In this document: piece by piece, positions 33,788 through 44,900 of the stretch
How the letters are laid out: every line of letters begins with the position of its first letter
Position numbering within the stretch: the stretch's first letter is position 1
Assembly: GCA_023213395.1 (NCBI GenBank)
Contig: CM041465.1
Coordinates: 12,648,001 to 12,712,000 of the forward strand
Reading direction: 5' to 3'
Length of the DNA stretch: 64,000 nucleotides
DNA from: Cycas panzhihuaensis
Taxonomy: Eukaryota; Cycadophyta
Position numbers and translations under genes: made by a program
Notes under the pieces: model-generated
Told to the model about the DNA's origin: nothing
Database searches by the model: none
What the model saw: only the letters and a program-made list of their open reading frames with translations

Positions 33788-34689
33788 TAGTCCACATGGA
33801 CTAGGGCATCCTAATGCCCTGGTCTAACCTCTCATAGATCCTTAATCGAGTTTTATTGGCCTAAATTTGTCCCTAGTGGGCCCCACTTAATAATGAAAAG
33901 CATTAATAGCAAAAACAAAAATAAATAGAGGTAGGGTTATGATCTGTGAATCAAATCTGGCTTGATCATTGCCATCACTCAATCTCAATCCTAATGGCTA
34001 CCTCTGTGTGATGATCCAACTACTAAATCTCCCCTATAAGGCATGTGATGGAACAGTAGCTTAGAGGTGGCAATGGGAAATCCATCTAAATCAAGCTTAA
34101 AGGTGTGAAAATGAATTTCATTTTCACCCCCCATCCCTTTTTTGATTTCGTAGGGCCACCTAAGGTATTATGTCCTTTTTTCCTTTCGATAGAGCTATTG
34201 GGACCATCATTTCAAGCTTATTCTTTCTCCCTTCTAGGTTCTAACCTAATTTTGCTCTTGAGTGCCATTTTCCTCACTTTTTTGCATATTTATGGCATCC
34301 CTTTTAGCCTCCCAAAGTTCCTTCAGGGTGTGTTTTTAGCTCACTCCAAAACTTGCCCATGTTTATACTCCATGAGCTCATTTTGGCATGCCAAATCTAT
34401 TTTTCATATCCATTATAATCCATTTTACTCCCAATGGAATTTGACCCCTTAGTTGAGTCTTAGGTTAGCTCCTTTTTTATTCAAGAACTTGATAATAAGC
34501 CTGATTTCATTAGTTACTCCTCTCCTTTCATAGGGTAGGCCCTCTATGAGCTTAGTAGCCTAGCCATAGAGCTCTTCTATCCTTGTGTGATTGGTCTTTT
34601 AAGTAATTACGATTACAGAATCTCATTTATCTTTTATATTCTCTTACTTTTCTCTTATCTTTATCCTGAGTACGTGTTACCATTTCCTG
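33788..34689. other. Tat-C interior between element M and RNase H
   Basis: Aligns with Tat-A 25630-26530: ctaatgccctggtct at about 33811 matches its ctaatgcccaggtcc, and the GTGAAAATGAATTTCATTTTC stretch near 34105 matches the region beside its antisense TATA box, which is lost here. A frame at 34105-34452 is not supported by any domain. Confidence 0.5.
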
Positions 34690-35075
34690 CCATAGTTCTC
34701 CTTATTTACACTAATGGAGGTAGCTCTAATAACTCAGGACCTTCTGCAGCCGCTTAGATCATCTGTGATCCCACTGGGAATGATTTCATGTATTCTAGGG
34801 TGTATTTACCTAAGGCCATAAATAATGAAGCCACATATATAGCCATTGTTGAAGCCCTCAATGACACACTTCATTTCTATCATGGTCTCATCATCCTTGA
34901 TTATGATTCTTAGGTCATGGTTCATGGTTGACTAAGATTTATTGTGTCCTCTACCCCTAATTGAGATCACTTGTCTCAAATGCCAAGTCCCTTCTATCTT
35001 ATTTCTCTTTGATGGATATCTAATACATCACTCGCAATTGAAATGTTGAGGCAAATAATTTAGTTTGCTTTATTC
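34690..35075 (+). pseudogene. Stand-alone RNase H of Tat-C
   Basis: YTNGGSSNNSGPSAAA (about 34710-34757) matches the RNase H opening with the first catalytic D changed to N. LPKAINNEATYIAIVEALND (about 34808) keeps the glutamate; LDYDS keeps the second aspartate; NAKSLLSYFSLMDI and VEANNL mark the end, with the last D changed to N. Several stops. Placement before the polypurine tract and LTR is the same as in Tat-A and Tat-B, showing that the position after integrase is ancestral to this family. Confidence 0.78.
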
Positions 35076-35994
35076 TTGAGTGTCATCTTTGGCTTTTAGA
35101 TGAGCCCTCATAGGTTGGGTATATTACCCTTTAGAATCTTTCTAACAGTAACTTCTCCCCTATCTTATCTATTCCCTTTTTACATCTGAGCATGGGATGG
35201 TAATAAGGCTAAACTATGGTGACCAAAGCTCTTATTATTTTGCTTCTCTCCTTGAAGTGGTGAGGTATCCCCTTATTCCTTCATTTCTTGGTTTTCTTTT
35301 TAGGATTCTAATCTTATTCACCTTTAGGGTCATGCTACTTGTTTAGGTGCTACTATAGGCATTCCTCTAGGTTACTCATCCTTTGTTTTCTAGCCACATA
35401 TGCTTTGAGTTTAGGGCTATGTACCTAGAGGTTTGATAGTACTGCATGCCTCTTTCCTCCCCTTAGCGTGCACCTCCCCATCCATGTAATCTATTGTAAC
35501 ACCTGTCATCCACCTTGGTTATAGACACACTAGCTTCTTAGACATATTTTCTATTGATGTATCTATGTTGACAACATTCACCATCATCTAATGATCTAGA
35601 GTGATGAGGTTTTGCTACCAAGGGGGGTAGTGTTTCCTACCAGCTAGGAATGGATCGAGCACCATCATGCATGTAAGATCAGGTATATGGATTCTATCCC
35701 TTACATATTGCTATACTTTTATAGTTATTAGAGTATGTAGTGGTTTTATGATTGCTTAGCTACTCAAATTATTTACTTGATCCCTTTGCCTATGCGTGAC
35801 TCTTGCCTATGATGACTAGAACCTAGTCCAATGGTGATATCACATTTCTATGGTAAATCCCCTCTTGGTGATAGTTTTTTTATGTGCTTTTATATCCTAG
35901 CTTGATGATTCTTAGCTTGTTTATGTACTCTTTCAGTATCATCTCTTCCTTTTGTCATGATTTGTCTATCCCTTTGGTCTGCTAAATATGGCTT

Positions 35995-36303
35995 TGTTAG
36001 AATTATTAGAAATGTAAACTAATACAATAAACTTCTAATGGTGAGTGAATGATAAATAATAAAGTACAAAAGAGATGAAGTATGTACACCAATGAATAGA
36101 ATATGTGGAGAATTTGCCAAAACTCAATTAGAAAAAATGAAGAGTACATACTTATAATACATGCTCACCATTAATGAGAGAACCCCATTGGTCAACTTAG
36201 AGGTGACACACATATCTAGGTGACCCACAACCTCTAATATAAAATACAAAAGAAATTGAGAGAGTTTACATAAGGTTAATGTAATTGGGTATTACACCCA
36301 ACA
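35995..36303 (-). repeat. 3' LTR of element L
   Basis: TGTTAG...CCCAACA, matching 39864-40169 with about two dozen base changes by eye. Confidence 0.92.
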
Positions 36304-37308
36304 TTCCCCATTATAATAGATAATTACATAAAATATTGTTAATCAAATAAGAAGCTCAAGCCTTCAAAGGTATGATGGATCATAAATGTTACTGCACATG
36401 AATAAAAAATTCTCGAAGTCTATATGAAATGGAGTCTATCTACCAGAATACATGGATCCTCAACCGTTGTAACCGCTAGTTGGGTAGGAACTCCTTTTGT
36501 ATATGTGGATCAATTAGGAGCTGGCAAGATTAGTTGAAAAAAGTTCCTACCCCTTGCTCATATAGGAGTGTAAGTAGAAAAATATATATGAATGGAACAT
36601 GGCACATGGCACATGGTAGGCAAGAATAACTTTAAAAGTGTGTCCTACCTCTTACTAAATAGGACTATCACTTCTTTGGCACCCAATTGCTAGAAATATA
36701 ATGGCACTATGGCCTCAAATATGCCACATTGGCTAAAAGATTCCTCTTTAGGATATACAACTTGCTACCATGGGCAAAATAACTAGCACTAGATGTTTTT
36801 ACATGACTAAAAAATGATAGATGTGACTTGAGTATAGCATACATGAGTTTTTCTCATATAATAGAGTATAGAATGAACTCAATGGGTTCTTCAAGAGTAA
36901 AAAAATAAGACCATGGTACATGTTATCCCCTCCATTTAGGATACACCTCATTAAGGAGCATTAAAAATGTAATATGTACCTGAAGAAGCTAAGAAAAGTA
37001 GGAACTTGTGATTTCAAACTAAAAATTCTCCATGGAAATAGCTCCAAAATACGTCAAATAACCTATCAAATGAAATGTCTCTCTGTTACTGATCTAATGC
37101 AATAGACATGACTAGAAATAAAGCTCCCAAGCTTGAGATATAGTAAAAAAATGTGACAAATACTCTAGAAAATGATGAACAATAGGCATTAAGCCCCTTT
37201 AGCTGCTAGCTAGAGGGCCATGTGCAAGTTTCATGTGACCTCAAGCTAAGAGACAGGGGACTAACTAGACCTAAAATGGTTATATGATATGATTTAATTC
37301 ACTTTTCA

Positions 37309-37364
<56 letters not shown>

Positions 37365-37789
37365 AGGCCTTTTTAATGAAATTTGGAATCTACCATATGA
37401 TATACGCAAAAACATTATAACAAATAAAAAAACCCCTAAAATATTAGGGTTTTGAATGTGATACATTTTTAAGGGCATTTCCATGGTTGAATCTATGAGC
37501 TATGAGTGGAATATATAGGTCACCACTACCATTGATGAAATTGTTTATATGTTCACTTGCCACTACGTCTGTCGCCACCATTTTCTTCTGTAGGTAGGTC
37601 ATGATAGTGAGTACTCTATTGTCTAAGGTAGCCTTGACCTTTTCCATGTTGGCCTTCATACTAAATAGGGTATAAACTAGATCTAGAACCCCTCTATTTA
37701 TTGAATGCTTTCTAAATATGGCTGTACAAAAGTCTATAGCTTCTCTTCTTCATCATTCTCTCCTTTTGACAAGCCTAACATGGTTCCAC
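36304..37789 (-). other. 3' internal region of element L
   Basis: AT-rich, no domain recognised. Contains poly-A (37308-37326) adjoining a TA run (37326-37362) on the plus strand. A minus-strand frame at 37444-37659 (KKMVATDVVASEHINNF) has no family I recognise. Confidence 0.5.
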
Positions 37790-39215
37790 TGTATCCTTTA
37801 AAATTATAGTTTTATATGAGCCTGCTAATATTTCTTCATAATCAGTCTCGATTGTTTCTTCCATGAAGACATAAATGTTTGTGGCATCTGACCCCCATTG
37901 AATAAATAAATACCTTAGATCTTAAGAATGAGAAGTAAGAAGTGGAATTACATGCAATTGTATAGAGTTATGACAATACATCAAATGACATCTCAATCCT
38001 CACATTCTTAACCTTTGGCAAAACTCATCAACTCTTGGAACCCTTATGGAGTCCTTAACAACATATGAAAGGTAATGTGCATTATTGCATTTAGCATATT
38101 AAAAAATAACACATTCCTGCTTTTCCAGGCTCTCTCCTTCATGAGCAAGGAGTTTAGATATTATCCTCCTCAAACCTTCATTGCCCCATATGTAGTCAAC
38201 ATGGGAGGCATAATCTGGATATGGGAACAGTTTTTTCCTCTAAACCATGAGAACCTTTAACATAATAAGAGGGTACAACTAGATAATAAAGTTCACTTTG
38301 ACTACTACAAATTAGAGCATCAAATTCCTATGGTTGTATATTACTTGAATATAGCATCTCTAATGTCTCATCAACTATTAATGTAGTTGATAAGACAAAG
38401 CCAACAAGCCTAAGTGCAGTATTAGAATGCACGACTTTAAATATCTCCTGAATGATTTCTAACAAGTGAGGAGCAATTTTATCATTCTATTCGGAACAGT
38501 CTATAGCTATGACAAAAATTCTTCTTCTTTTCCTAACTGTAGGAAACTTGTTTGAGACAATTACATTATTCAATGGAACTTTTACCTTATTTATATCATG
38601 CCTTTTCAATTCACTATCTTTGGTAGTAGAAGATCATGGTGGTGACCATTTTAGTTTATCCAAAACTCATTTTACCTTGTTGTATAATTTTGGATCACCC
38701 TTTAATGCTAGGGTTTTTCAAGTTCACAAGAATTATCAAGACAACCATTGACTAAAGTTCTCTCTCCATCAATAGAAAGCCTAAGAGACATGTCCTGAAC
38801 ATCCTTTAAAGAATCACCCATGGATTCCTCCTCCATAGAACCATCCATAGGAGTGTCAATTTGCCACTGAGGATGCCACATCCTGCATAGAGCAACCTGA
38901 GACAAATATGTTCAATAATGTTCTGGCTATGAGTAGAGGTGGATATTCTTAAGTCCATTTTAGTAGCATTCATTCCATAGGTTCTTATTTGTTATAAGCT
39001 TCAGCAATGCATCAAAAATGGACTTTTGATTATGGGGATCCACTAGCAAACCATTGTTTAGAGCCTAGTGAATGTCAACAAGCCCTCCATTTGTTGTTAC
39101 AATTATTGGCAACCCAGGTGTAACTGCCTCAATTAAAGTCAAACCAAAAGGTTCAACCAAAGATGGGTTAATAAAGACCCTCTTCATTTTTGTAGCAAGT
39201 TAGATATAATGGCTA
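37790..39215 (-). pseudogene. SPS: Captured sucrose-phosphate synthase, C-terminal half
   Basis: Plant SPS joins UDP-glucose and fructose-6-phosphate in cytosolic sucrose synthesis. The minus strand opens with KRVFINPSLVEPFGLTLIEA, which holds the E-x7-E motif of the glycosyltransferase domain, then [113 protein letters not shown] and GLRCHLMYCHNSIQLHVIPL. These follow the order of SPS from late glycosyltransferase domain through the phosphatase-like C-terminal domain. The N-terminal half is absent. About 1.4 kb covers this with no visible intron, which fits capture of spliced mRNA. At least ten stops show it is dead. Confidence 0.88.
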
Positions 39216-39851
39216 CTCACTAATAAATAGATTTGGCAAACCCCATTTTTTTCTCTTTTGAAAAAATACATAACAATAAAGGCCAATTTTTGAAGGCCTT
39301 AAATATAAAATTTTATTTTTTTTTCAATACAATAAGTCACAAAGAGAGTATATATCAACAAAAATAATATAGGACCTTTATCCACCTATATATCTGCAAA
39401 AACTTTTAAAATATAGTCATTCTTATCTAAGAAGGACTCTCTCAACCATTGTTAATGAGCTAGTTGCATTCTTGTCTAATGACATGCAAGGAAGATGGTC
39501 ATCTAGTAATTGGAATATGCACATAAACTTTTGTGGTCTTTTACCTGCATGCAATATTATTATGGTGCCACATGCGTGGAAGATGTCCACTTGAGCAACT
39601 TTAATAGGCTTTAAACAACTTCGAAAAACCTTCAAAATAGGCTTGAAAATATACTCTCATCAACATCAAAATAGCCCTAAAAATTTGATAACAGCCCTAT
39701 AACAAAATGTGCATAAGATGTAACTTAAAATGATCTTTAACTTAACAAAGTCACAAAGCAGGTACATCAAAAATATTATAAGGATTAACAAATCAAAATG
39801 AGGATAATATGAACTAGGGTTTATAATGGTATCCTCAAGGATTGAACTTGG
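39216..39851 (-). other. 5' internal region of element L
   Basis: Between primer site and the SPS fragment. No recognisable SPS or retroelement domain; the minus-strand frame 39423-39635 has no family I know. Presumably leader. Confidence 0.45.
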
Positions 39852-39863
39852 GCTCTAATACTA
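39852..39863 (-). other. Primer-binding site of element L (decayed)
   Basis: Minus strand TAGTATTAGAGC, two transitions from TGGTATCAGAGC, directly beside the 5' LTR. Confidence 0.82.
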
Positions 39864-40169
39864 TGTTAGAATTAGAAATACAATCTAATACAACAAACTT
39901 CTAATGGTGAGTAAATGATAAACAATAAAGTAGAAAAGAGATATAGTATGTACAATAATGAACACAATATATGGAGAATTGGCCAAAACTTTATTAGAGA
40001 AAATAAAGAGTACATACTTATAATACATGCTCACCACTAATGAGAGAACCCTATTGGTTGACTTAGAGGTGGCACATATATCTAGGTGACCCACATCCTC
40101 TAATATAAAATACAAAAGAAATAGAGAGAGTTTATATAAGGTTAATGTAACTGGGTATTACACCCAACA
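39864..40169 (-). repeat. 5' LTR of element L
   Basis: TGTTAG...CCCAACA, 306 bp; pairs with 35995-36303. Confidence 0.92.
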
Positions 40170-40536
40170 TGCTTATTGGGGCTTTTTCTGTGAGAAGATG
40201 TCCTTCCTTTCTTATTCCATACAAGATTCGATAGTGTCTTTTAGTGATAATGGCTATCTAGGCCCTATTCATACCTTTTCATATATTATTACAATTGTTA
40301 CATTGAGTTTTGACTCATTTCGACACATTTCCTATATGTTTTTAGTGATTTTGTATCTGTAGGATGATCTGACAATGGCCTGTAGGTCTTGAGGAGTGTG
40401 TTTCAAGCCCCTCATCATTACATCCCATCATGTTTTACCCCTTTACATCTATATTTATTAAGATTTATTAATTTTTACTAATTTATTTCTACAGTGTGGT
40501 AGTTTCTGCTCATTCTGCTTCGATTATTATGCCACA

Positions 40537-40575
40537 TGAATATATTCATGGTACCATCAATATATTCATGGTACA
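40537..40575. repeat. GGTACC-centred palindromes in the Tat-C LTR
   Basis: ATGAATATATTCAT (40537-40550) and ATGGTACCAT (40549-40558) are perfect palindromes, followed by a second atatattcatggtac. Position corresponds to the palindrome cluster of the Tat-A LTR. A similar atggtactgcagatatattcat lies at 53537 in the Tat-D LTR. Confidence 0.7.
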
Positions 40576-41624
40576 ACTATTAGTAACTTAAACATGGATA
40601 GAAATAGTTAGATTTGTATTAATTATAGCCCTAACATGTGATCTAGCCCTAGGGCCAACCCAGATCAAGGCCCAATGGTCCTGAGACCTCATTAGACTGA
40701 TAAAAACCCAAATTCAAATTCATCGGGGAGGATATTTTCTCTCTTTTCATGACTCTCTCAAGCAACTCACTCACTCTTCTTGCAATCAAACATAATCCAT
40801 ATAAAAAACAAACTTTGGGTAGGAAAAAGAAGAGGAAATCATCTCTATAGAGATGAGGTAACACCTTCAAGCCACTAAGGTAGTTAAGGAGGCTCCCATT
40901 TCCATCTTTAAACACATATTTTTCTCTCAAAAGACTTGTTTCCATAGTGAAACTTATAACTTATATTAACATCTTCTTTCATTCATGGGTAAGCCCTTCT
41001 TGTTTTGATTTTGATTGCTAAGAACTTGTATTTTACTTGATTTTTCCCATTACTTATTGTATGTTATAGTGATTTCATGATTTAGAAATCATTTACATGG
41101 TTGTTTGAAAGTTTTTCTTGCATAAACCTTGGAGGCAACACTTCCATTCCTGATAACCCCTTGTTTCACTTTCCAAACCACTATTTTATGGTTTGTGGGG
41201 GACATGACTAGCTAGAGGAGATCATAGGAAGGGATTTAGGCTAGAGATATGACTCCAAAATCCTCTCTTCACTAGGGTAATCCCCTCCTTGAAGCTTCCA
41301 AATATCCTACCATTCATCACCTCAACTAGTGTAATGTTTAGGTGTGAAACTTGTAACATGTTTTTATGCTCATATCTTCCACCTCAAGGTTGCTTCCCCA
41401 AGCCATCATTTGAGCATGAAGCCCCTTTTGACCATTTAGGAGAAACCACTCCATAGAGGACCTTGCTATTTCAAGGCAACCACCCTTTCTTCCTACTCCT
41501 TTTTCCTTTTGCATTACATGGTGGAATTTTGTGATACAATGAAAGAGAAAGAATTTGATTTGATTTTATTATTGTAAATTGAAATCCAAACATCTTAATA
41601 ATACTTTGTTTTAAAGGAATAAAC

Positions 41625-41628
<4 letters not shown>

Positions 41629-41673
<45 letters not shown>
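41629..41673. repeat. (AT)n microsatellite
   Basis: Uninterrupted AT dinucleotide run of about 45 bp. Confidence 0.97.
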
Positions 41674-41674
<1 letters not shown>

Positions 41675-42900
41675 TCTCTTACTTTTTGTTTTATAATTGG
41701 TGGATTCTCCCTTAGGATCAAGGTGACATCTCGCTAAGAGGTAACATTACCTTTTATTTGAGAACCTTTGATGTTTATTTCTTTTCTCTTTTCTTTCTTG
41801 CATTAGTTGCACTTAGATTAAGGGAAGGTAAAAAAGCCCCTACCCTCTTTGGCAACACTCACAACAAGGAAAGGTAGCTTGCTTGGCAACTTTGGAGTAG
41901 TAAGGATAATCATGTCAAGGGTAACATCAAGCATACTTGGCTGGGTACACTCCCTCTTTTCCTCTCTCACTCTCCTTCATTTTCCCCTTTCTCTTTGCTG
42001 TATCACTTACATAAAAAGTGAAAGTATAAGAGAATTGAATAAAACATAATTTTGTATACTCATAAAAGAAGAAAAAAGCATATAGAACATAAGCATGCAT
42101 TTACCATTTCCCTTTTTCCTTTGCACAAAGGAGCATAATAGGGAAATCTTGTTATTGAATTCACATTCATATTGGAAAGGAAAGAATTGAAACTATTATC
42201 TTTTAGTGGAAATGTTTTCTTTTTGCATGCAAAGGAAACATTAAAGGAGAGAACTTGCACCATTCCCCCTCACCTTTCTTTACATTTGTTAGATAGATTC
42301 CCCCTCATTTAAAGAGAGAGAGAGTGAGGCGAGGGAGAGTTCATACTTTTATTTTTATCTTTGTTAAATCATATCATTGTTTATTTGCATAAAAAACACA
42401 CGTTTAACCTCACATAAGAAATAATATATATTGACAACAAATGAAATCTTCTTTATATAGCTCAAATAAATAGACTATTTAAACTTTTCTGTTACTTTAG
42501 AAAATAATAAAAACATAACGAAGAGGAGTTGGTTGTAGCAATATCCTCTTCTTCTTCTCTCTTCACCTAAAACCCTAACCTCTAAGGGTAATCCCTTAGG
42601 CCTCAAACAAATCGTTTAAAATTGTTGTTTCTCATGTTGTTACTATCTTGACTATTCTTCTAAAGGAGCCTTTTTTCCTTCTATTTCCTTTTTCAAAAGG
42701 AAATCCCATACCTCTTCTCTTTATCTAAGGATATGAGAGCCTTAATTAGGCTAATCAATAATTTGAGGATGTCGCTCACCTAGCCTCCACCCTTAGAAGC
42801 TTACCTAGAAAGAGAGAAAGGGTAACGAATGGTTACATGTCTTCAAACCTATGTTCTGATATGTGAATTCCCTTTGAGGGTAGGCTGATATTACTCTAAA

Positions 42901-43689
42901 TAAACCTTAGCTTAATAGCATTTTCCCCTAGATAGAGTATCTACTCCCTAGTGATCCCCTAGAGGTATGCTTCTAGGTACCAAACTAATTGATAAATCCT
43001 ATCAAGTATTCTCCGCATGCCTTATGAGACTTCTCATCATTTAACATGCTTAGTCAAATCTCCCTCCCATGTTATCTCACTCTAAGTATCCTCCTAATAT
43101 ATTAGGGAGTAATCTTGATTTCACTTATCTCTCAAACTCTAAATACACCATCTAAAGGTATCTTAAAACTCATGAAGTCCTCTAGCATCTTGTATTTAAT
43201 CACCAATTGGATGGAATGATTAACCCTGTCAAGTCCACATTATCTTAATATCTACCAATTGATTGTTGATAGAGCACTAATAAAGGGGCCTATGGCCAAT
43301 CATTCATTATCCCAAGTCTCTTATCTCTCAAGTGGCTACAACATAGGAGATTATGTTAGGTTAGATCTAGTATTTTTTAATTTTTTTCTATTTTTCAATC
43401 AAGTTAACTTCTCCAGAAAAAGTGATTTTATAGTTAAAAACATGACTTCATAGTGAAAAATATAATTTCACATATAAGAATGTGATTTATCAATTCAAAA
43501 ATAAACTTTCTAAAGTTCCCAATTTTGAAATCATCTTTTTGAATTGATTATCATGCTTTTAGTGCTTATTTTATGTTTTTATCCTATGGAATCATGTTCT
43601 TTTGTAAAAATTCACAATGAAAAAAATAGAATTTTGCACTACAAATTTATCGAATAATATATTCCACGATGCATCTCTAAAATATACAC
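42901..43689. other. Unassigned AT-rich spacer
   Basis: Between the estimated end of the Tat-C LTR and recognisable Tat-D interior. Contains the short frame 43259-43453 without any domain. Could be decayed LTR or Tat-D interior. Confidence 0.35.
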
Positions 43690-44491
43690 ATGCTCTTGCT
43701 TATATGTTCTAAATCCAACTCTTAAAGATGAAAATGAAAGTTGAATTACTCTGCTTCTATATAAAAGGGACTCGTTTCATCGAGAAAGTAAAACATTTTC
43801 TTCATTCAAGTTACTCTTATTGTATAAGTATGTTATGGCTTGGAGATCTATACTTGCCATAATTCTATATTTATCCTCATTATTGATCTTTTATGTCATT
43901 AATAAAGAGAATAAGTATCATTTAAGGAAGTTCACTTAAGATCAATATGTCTAGTGAGAAGTAGATTTATAATTTATGGAATCCATTTATGATCTTCATC
44001 TTAATCTTTACTATTACACTCCAAGAATCCACTTATTGAAGAGCCTAAATAATGATAGTCATGCTCTAAAATATCACCTACTAACTATGGTAGTTTTTAT
44101 ATCTAAAAAGTCATCTATTAATGAGCTTAAATTATGACATTTCTATCCCATCATACTCTTACATGGGACTCTTTCTTTGAAGCAATGTTAACCAGGTTAA
44201 ACTATGGAAATAATTGTTTCTTAAGCCCCATCAACTTGATGGGTAATCTACTACCACTCACAATTAAAATCATTATTCTAGTTGTTGTTTGAGAGTGATT
44301 TTGTTTAGATTTTATTAGAACTAGTGCTAATAAAGGTTGTTTTTACTATCATCCCATCACATGTAGCCTCATCATTCATGTTTCACTCTGATAACAACAT
44401 CAAGAACATAACTACTTCTAACTTTAAGTTACCACCATTCACCATCCTACTTTTATTCTAAAACAAGAGTTTTTGGTGATAAGGGGGAAAA
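43690..44491 (+). mobile_element. Tat-D: 3' interior of another Tat relative
   Basis: Aligns with Tat-A 25960-27344. Landmarks: gatgaaaatgaaa next to CTATATAAAAGG (43758-43769), then gttaaccaggttaaactatgg (about 44187, matching gggttactaatgaggtaaaactatgg of Tat-A), then the polypurine tract gataagggggaaaa (44478-44491). The RNase H is not recognisable. Nearly all of the 5' interior is missing between the Tat-C LTR and this point. Confidence 0.6.
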
Positions 44492-44585
44492 TGTATTACT
44501 AAAATTAGGCCTCCTCACTTAGTTATATACACCACTAGGTTGTCTACTATAGATTATTCGATGACAGATTCTGATGTATATATAT
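44492..44585 (+). repeat. Start of Tat-D 3' LTR, cut by copia insertion
   Basis: tgtattactaaaattagg follows the polypurine tract in the place of TGTTTCC. The LTR resumes at 52174. Confidence 0.6.
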
Positions 44586-44886
44586 GGTTAAAAAGAGTTA
44601 ATGTCACAAGGTCATTATATTAGTTGATTATTTCTAAAAAGGGTCTTAAGTGAACTTTAAATTAGATCACTTAAGTAAAATGCACCTTCATGTGCATTAT
44701 GTATAATTTCATTTCACCTAACTCTAATGCTCCCTCTCTCAATATAAAAGTAAAATCTCAATGGAGAAGGCTTATTCTTACCTCCCCATTTTGTGAGAGC
44801 TACTTTTTTTCTCTCAAGTCTCTCTTGCTCCCATGTTTGTCTTTGTGTTTAGTGCATGAAGATGAAGAATAGATTCACTCTTTTCA
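44586..44886 (+). repeat. 5' LTR of the copia element
   Basis: Begins ttaaaaagagttaat (TG changed to TT) and ends ctcttttca; matches 51877-52173 throughout. Confidence 0.9.
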
Positions 44887-44888
44887 TG

Positions 44889-44900
44889 TGTTATTAGAGC
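44889..44900 (+). other. Primer-binding site of the copia element
   Basis: TGTTATTAGAGC, close to TGGTATCAGAGC (Met-tRNA type), two bases after the 5' LTR. Confidence 0.8.

Larger units (their letters stand above)
35995..40169 (-). mobile_element. Element L: small non-autonomous LTR element carrying sucrose-phosphate synthase sequence
   Basis: 4175 bp with LTRs of 309 and 306 bp (35995-36303, 39864-40169). Orientation is minus: the primer site (39852-39863) abuts the right LTR and a purine tract (ttccccattat on plus, 36304-36314) abuts the left. Flanks ggctt and tgctt are a 4 of 5 target duplication in the Tat-C LTR. No gag, protease, RT or integrase is recognisable. Instead, 37790-39215 in the sense direction of the element is the C-terminal half of plant SPS. 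It must have moved using proteins from another element. Confidence 0.88.
29904..42900 (+). mobile_element. Tat-C: old Tat-family element, 3' part, twice interrupted
   Basis: Collinear with Tat-A from the antisense module onward: antisense pseudogene (29930-30310), spacer, RNase H (34690-35075), polypurine tract (35617-35630) and LTR starting TGTTTCC at 35631. Element M (30611-33787) and element L (35995-40169) are inserted. AT-rich and poor in CG pairs, with many stops, so much older than Tat-A. Its left half should lie left of 5586. The right LTR limit is an estimate from spacing to the conserved GGGAAGGTAAAAAAGCCCC block at 41823. Confidence 0.7.
35631..42900 (+). repeat. LTR of Tat-C, interrupted by element L
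   Basis: Starts TGTTTCCTACCAGCTAGGAA after the polypurine tract. The element L insertion removes 35995-40169 from it. Shared landmarks with the Tat-A LTR, in order: tgcctatgatgactaga (about 35807), GGTACC palindromes (40537-40575), GGGAAGGTAAAAAAGCCCC (41823) and a cluster resembling the terminal third up to about 42.9 kb. An (AT)n run is at 41629-41673. The right end is approximate. Confidence 0.6.

Noticed and set aside
34105-34452. 115-codon plus-strand frame in Tat-C as a gene
   Set aside because: Phe/Leu-rich, no domain, and it coincides with the region matching the promoter side of the antisense unit in Tat-A.
37308-37362. Poly-A followed by TA repeat as the mRNA tail of the captured SPS transcript
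   Set aside because: The A run is on the plus strand whereas SPS reads on the minus strand, so it is in the wrong orientation for its tail.
41629-41673. AT microsatellites (also 55325-55429) as replication origins or matrix attachment sites
   Set aside because: Nothing beyond simple dinucleotide repetition; both lie in decayed LTR sequence.
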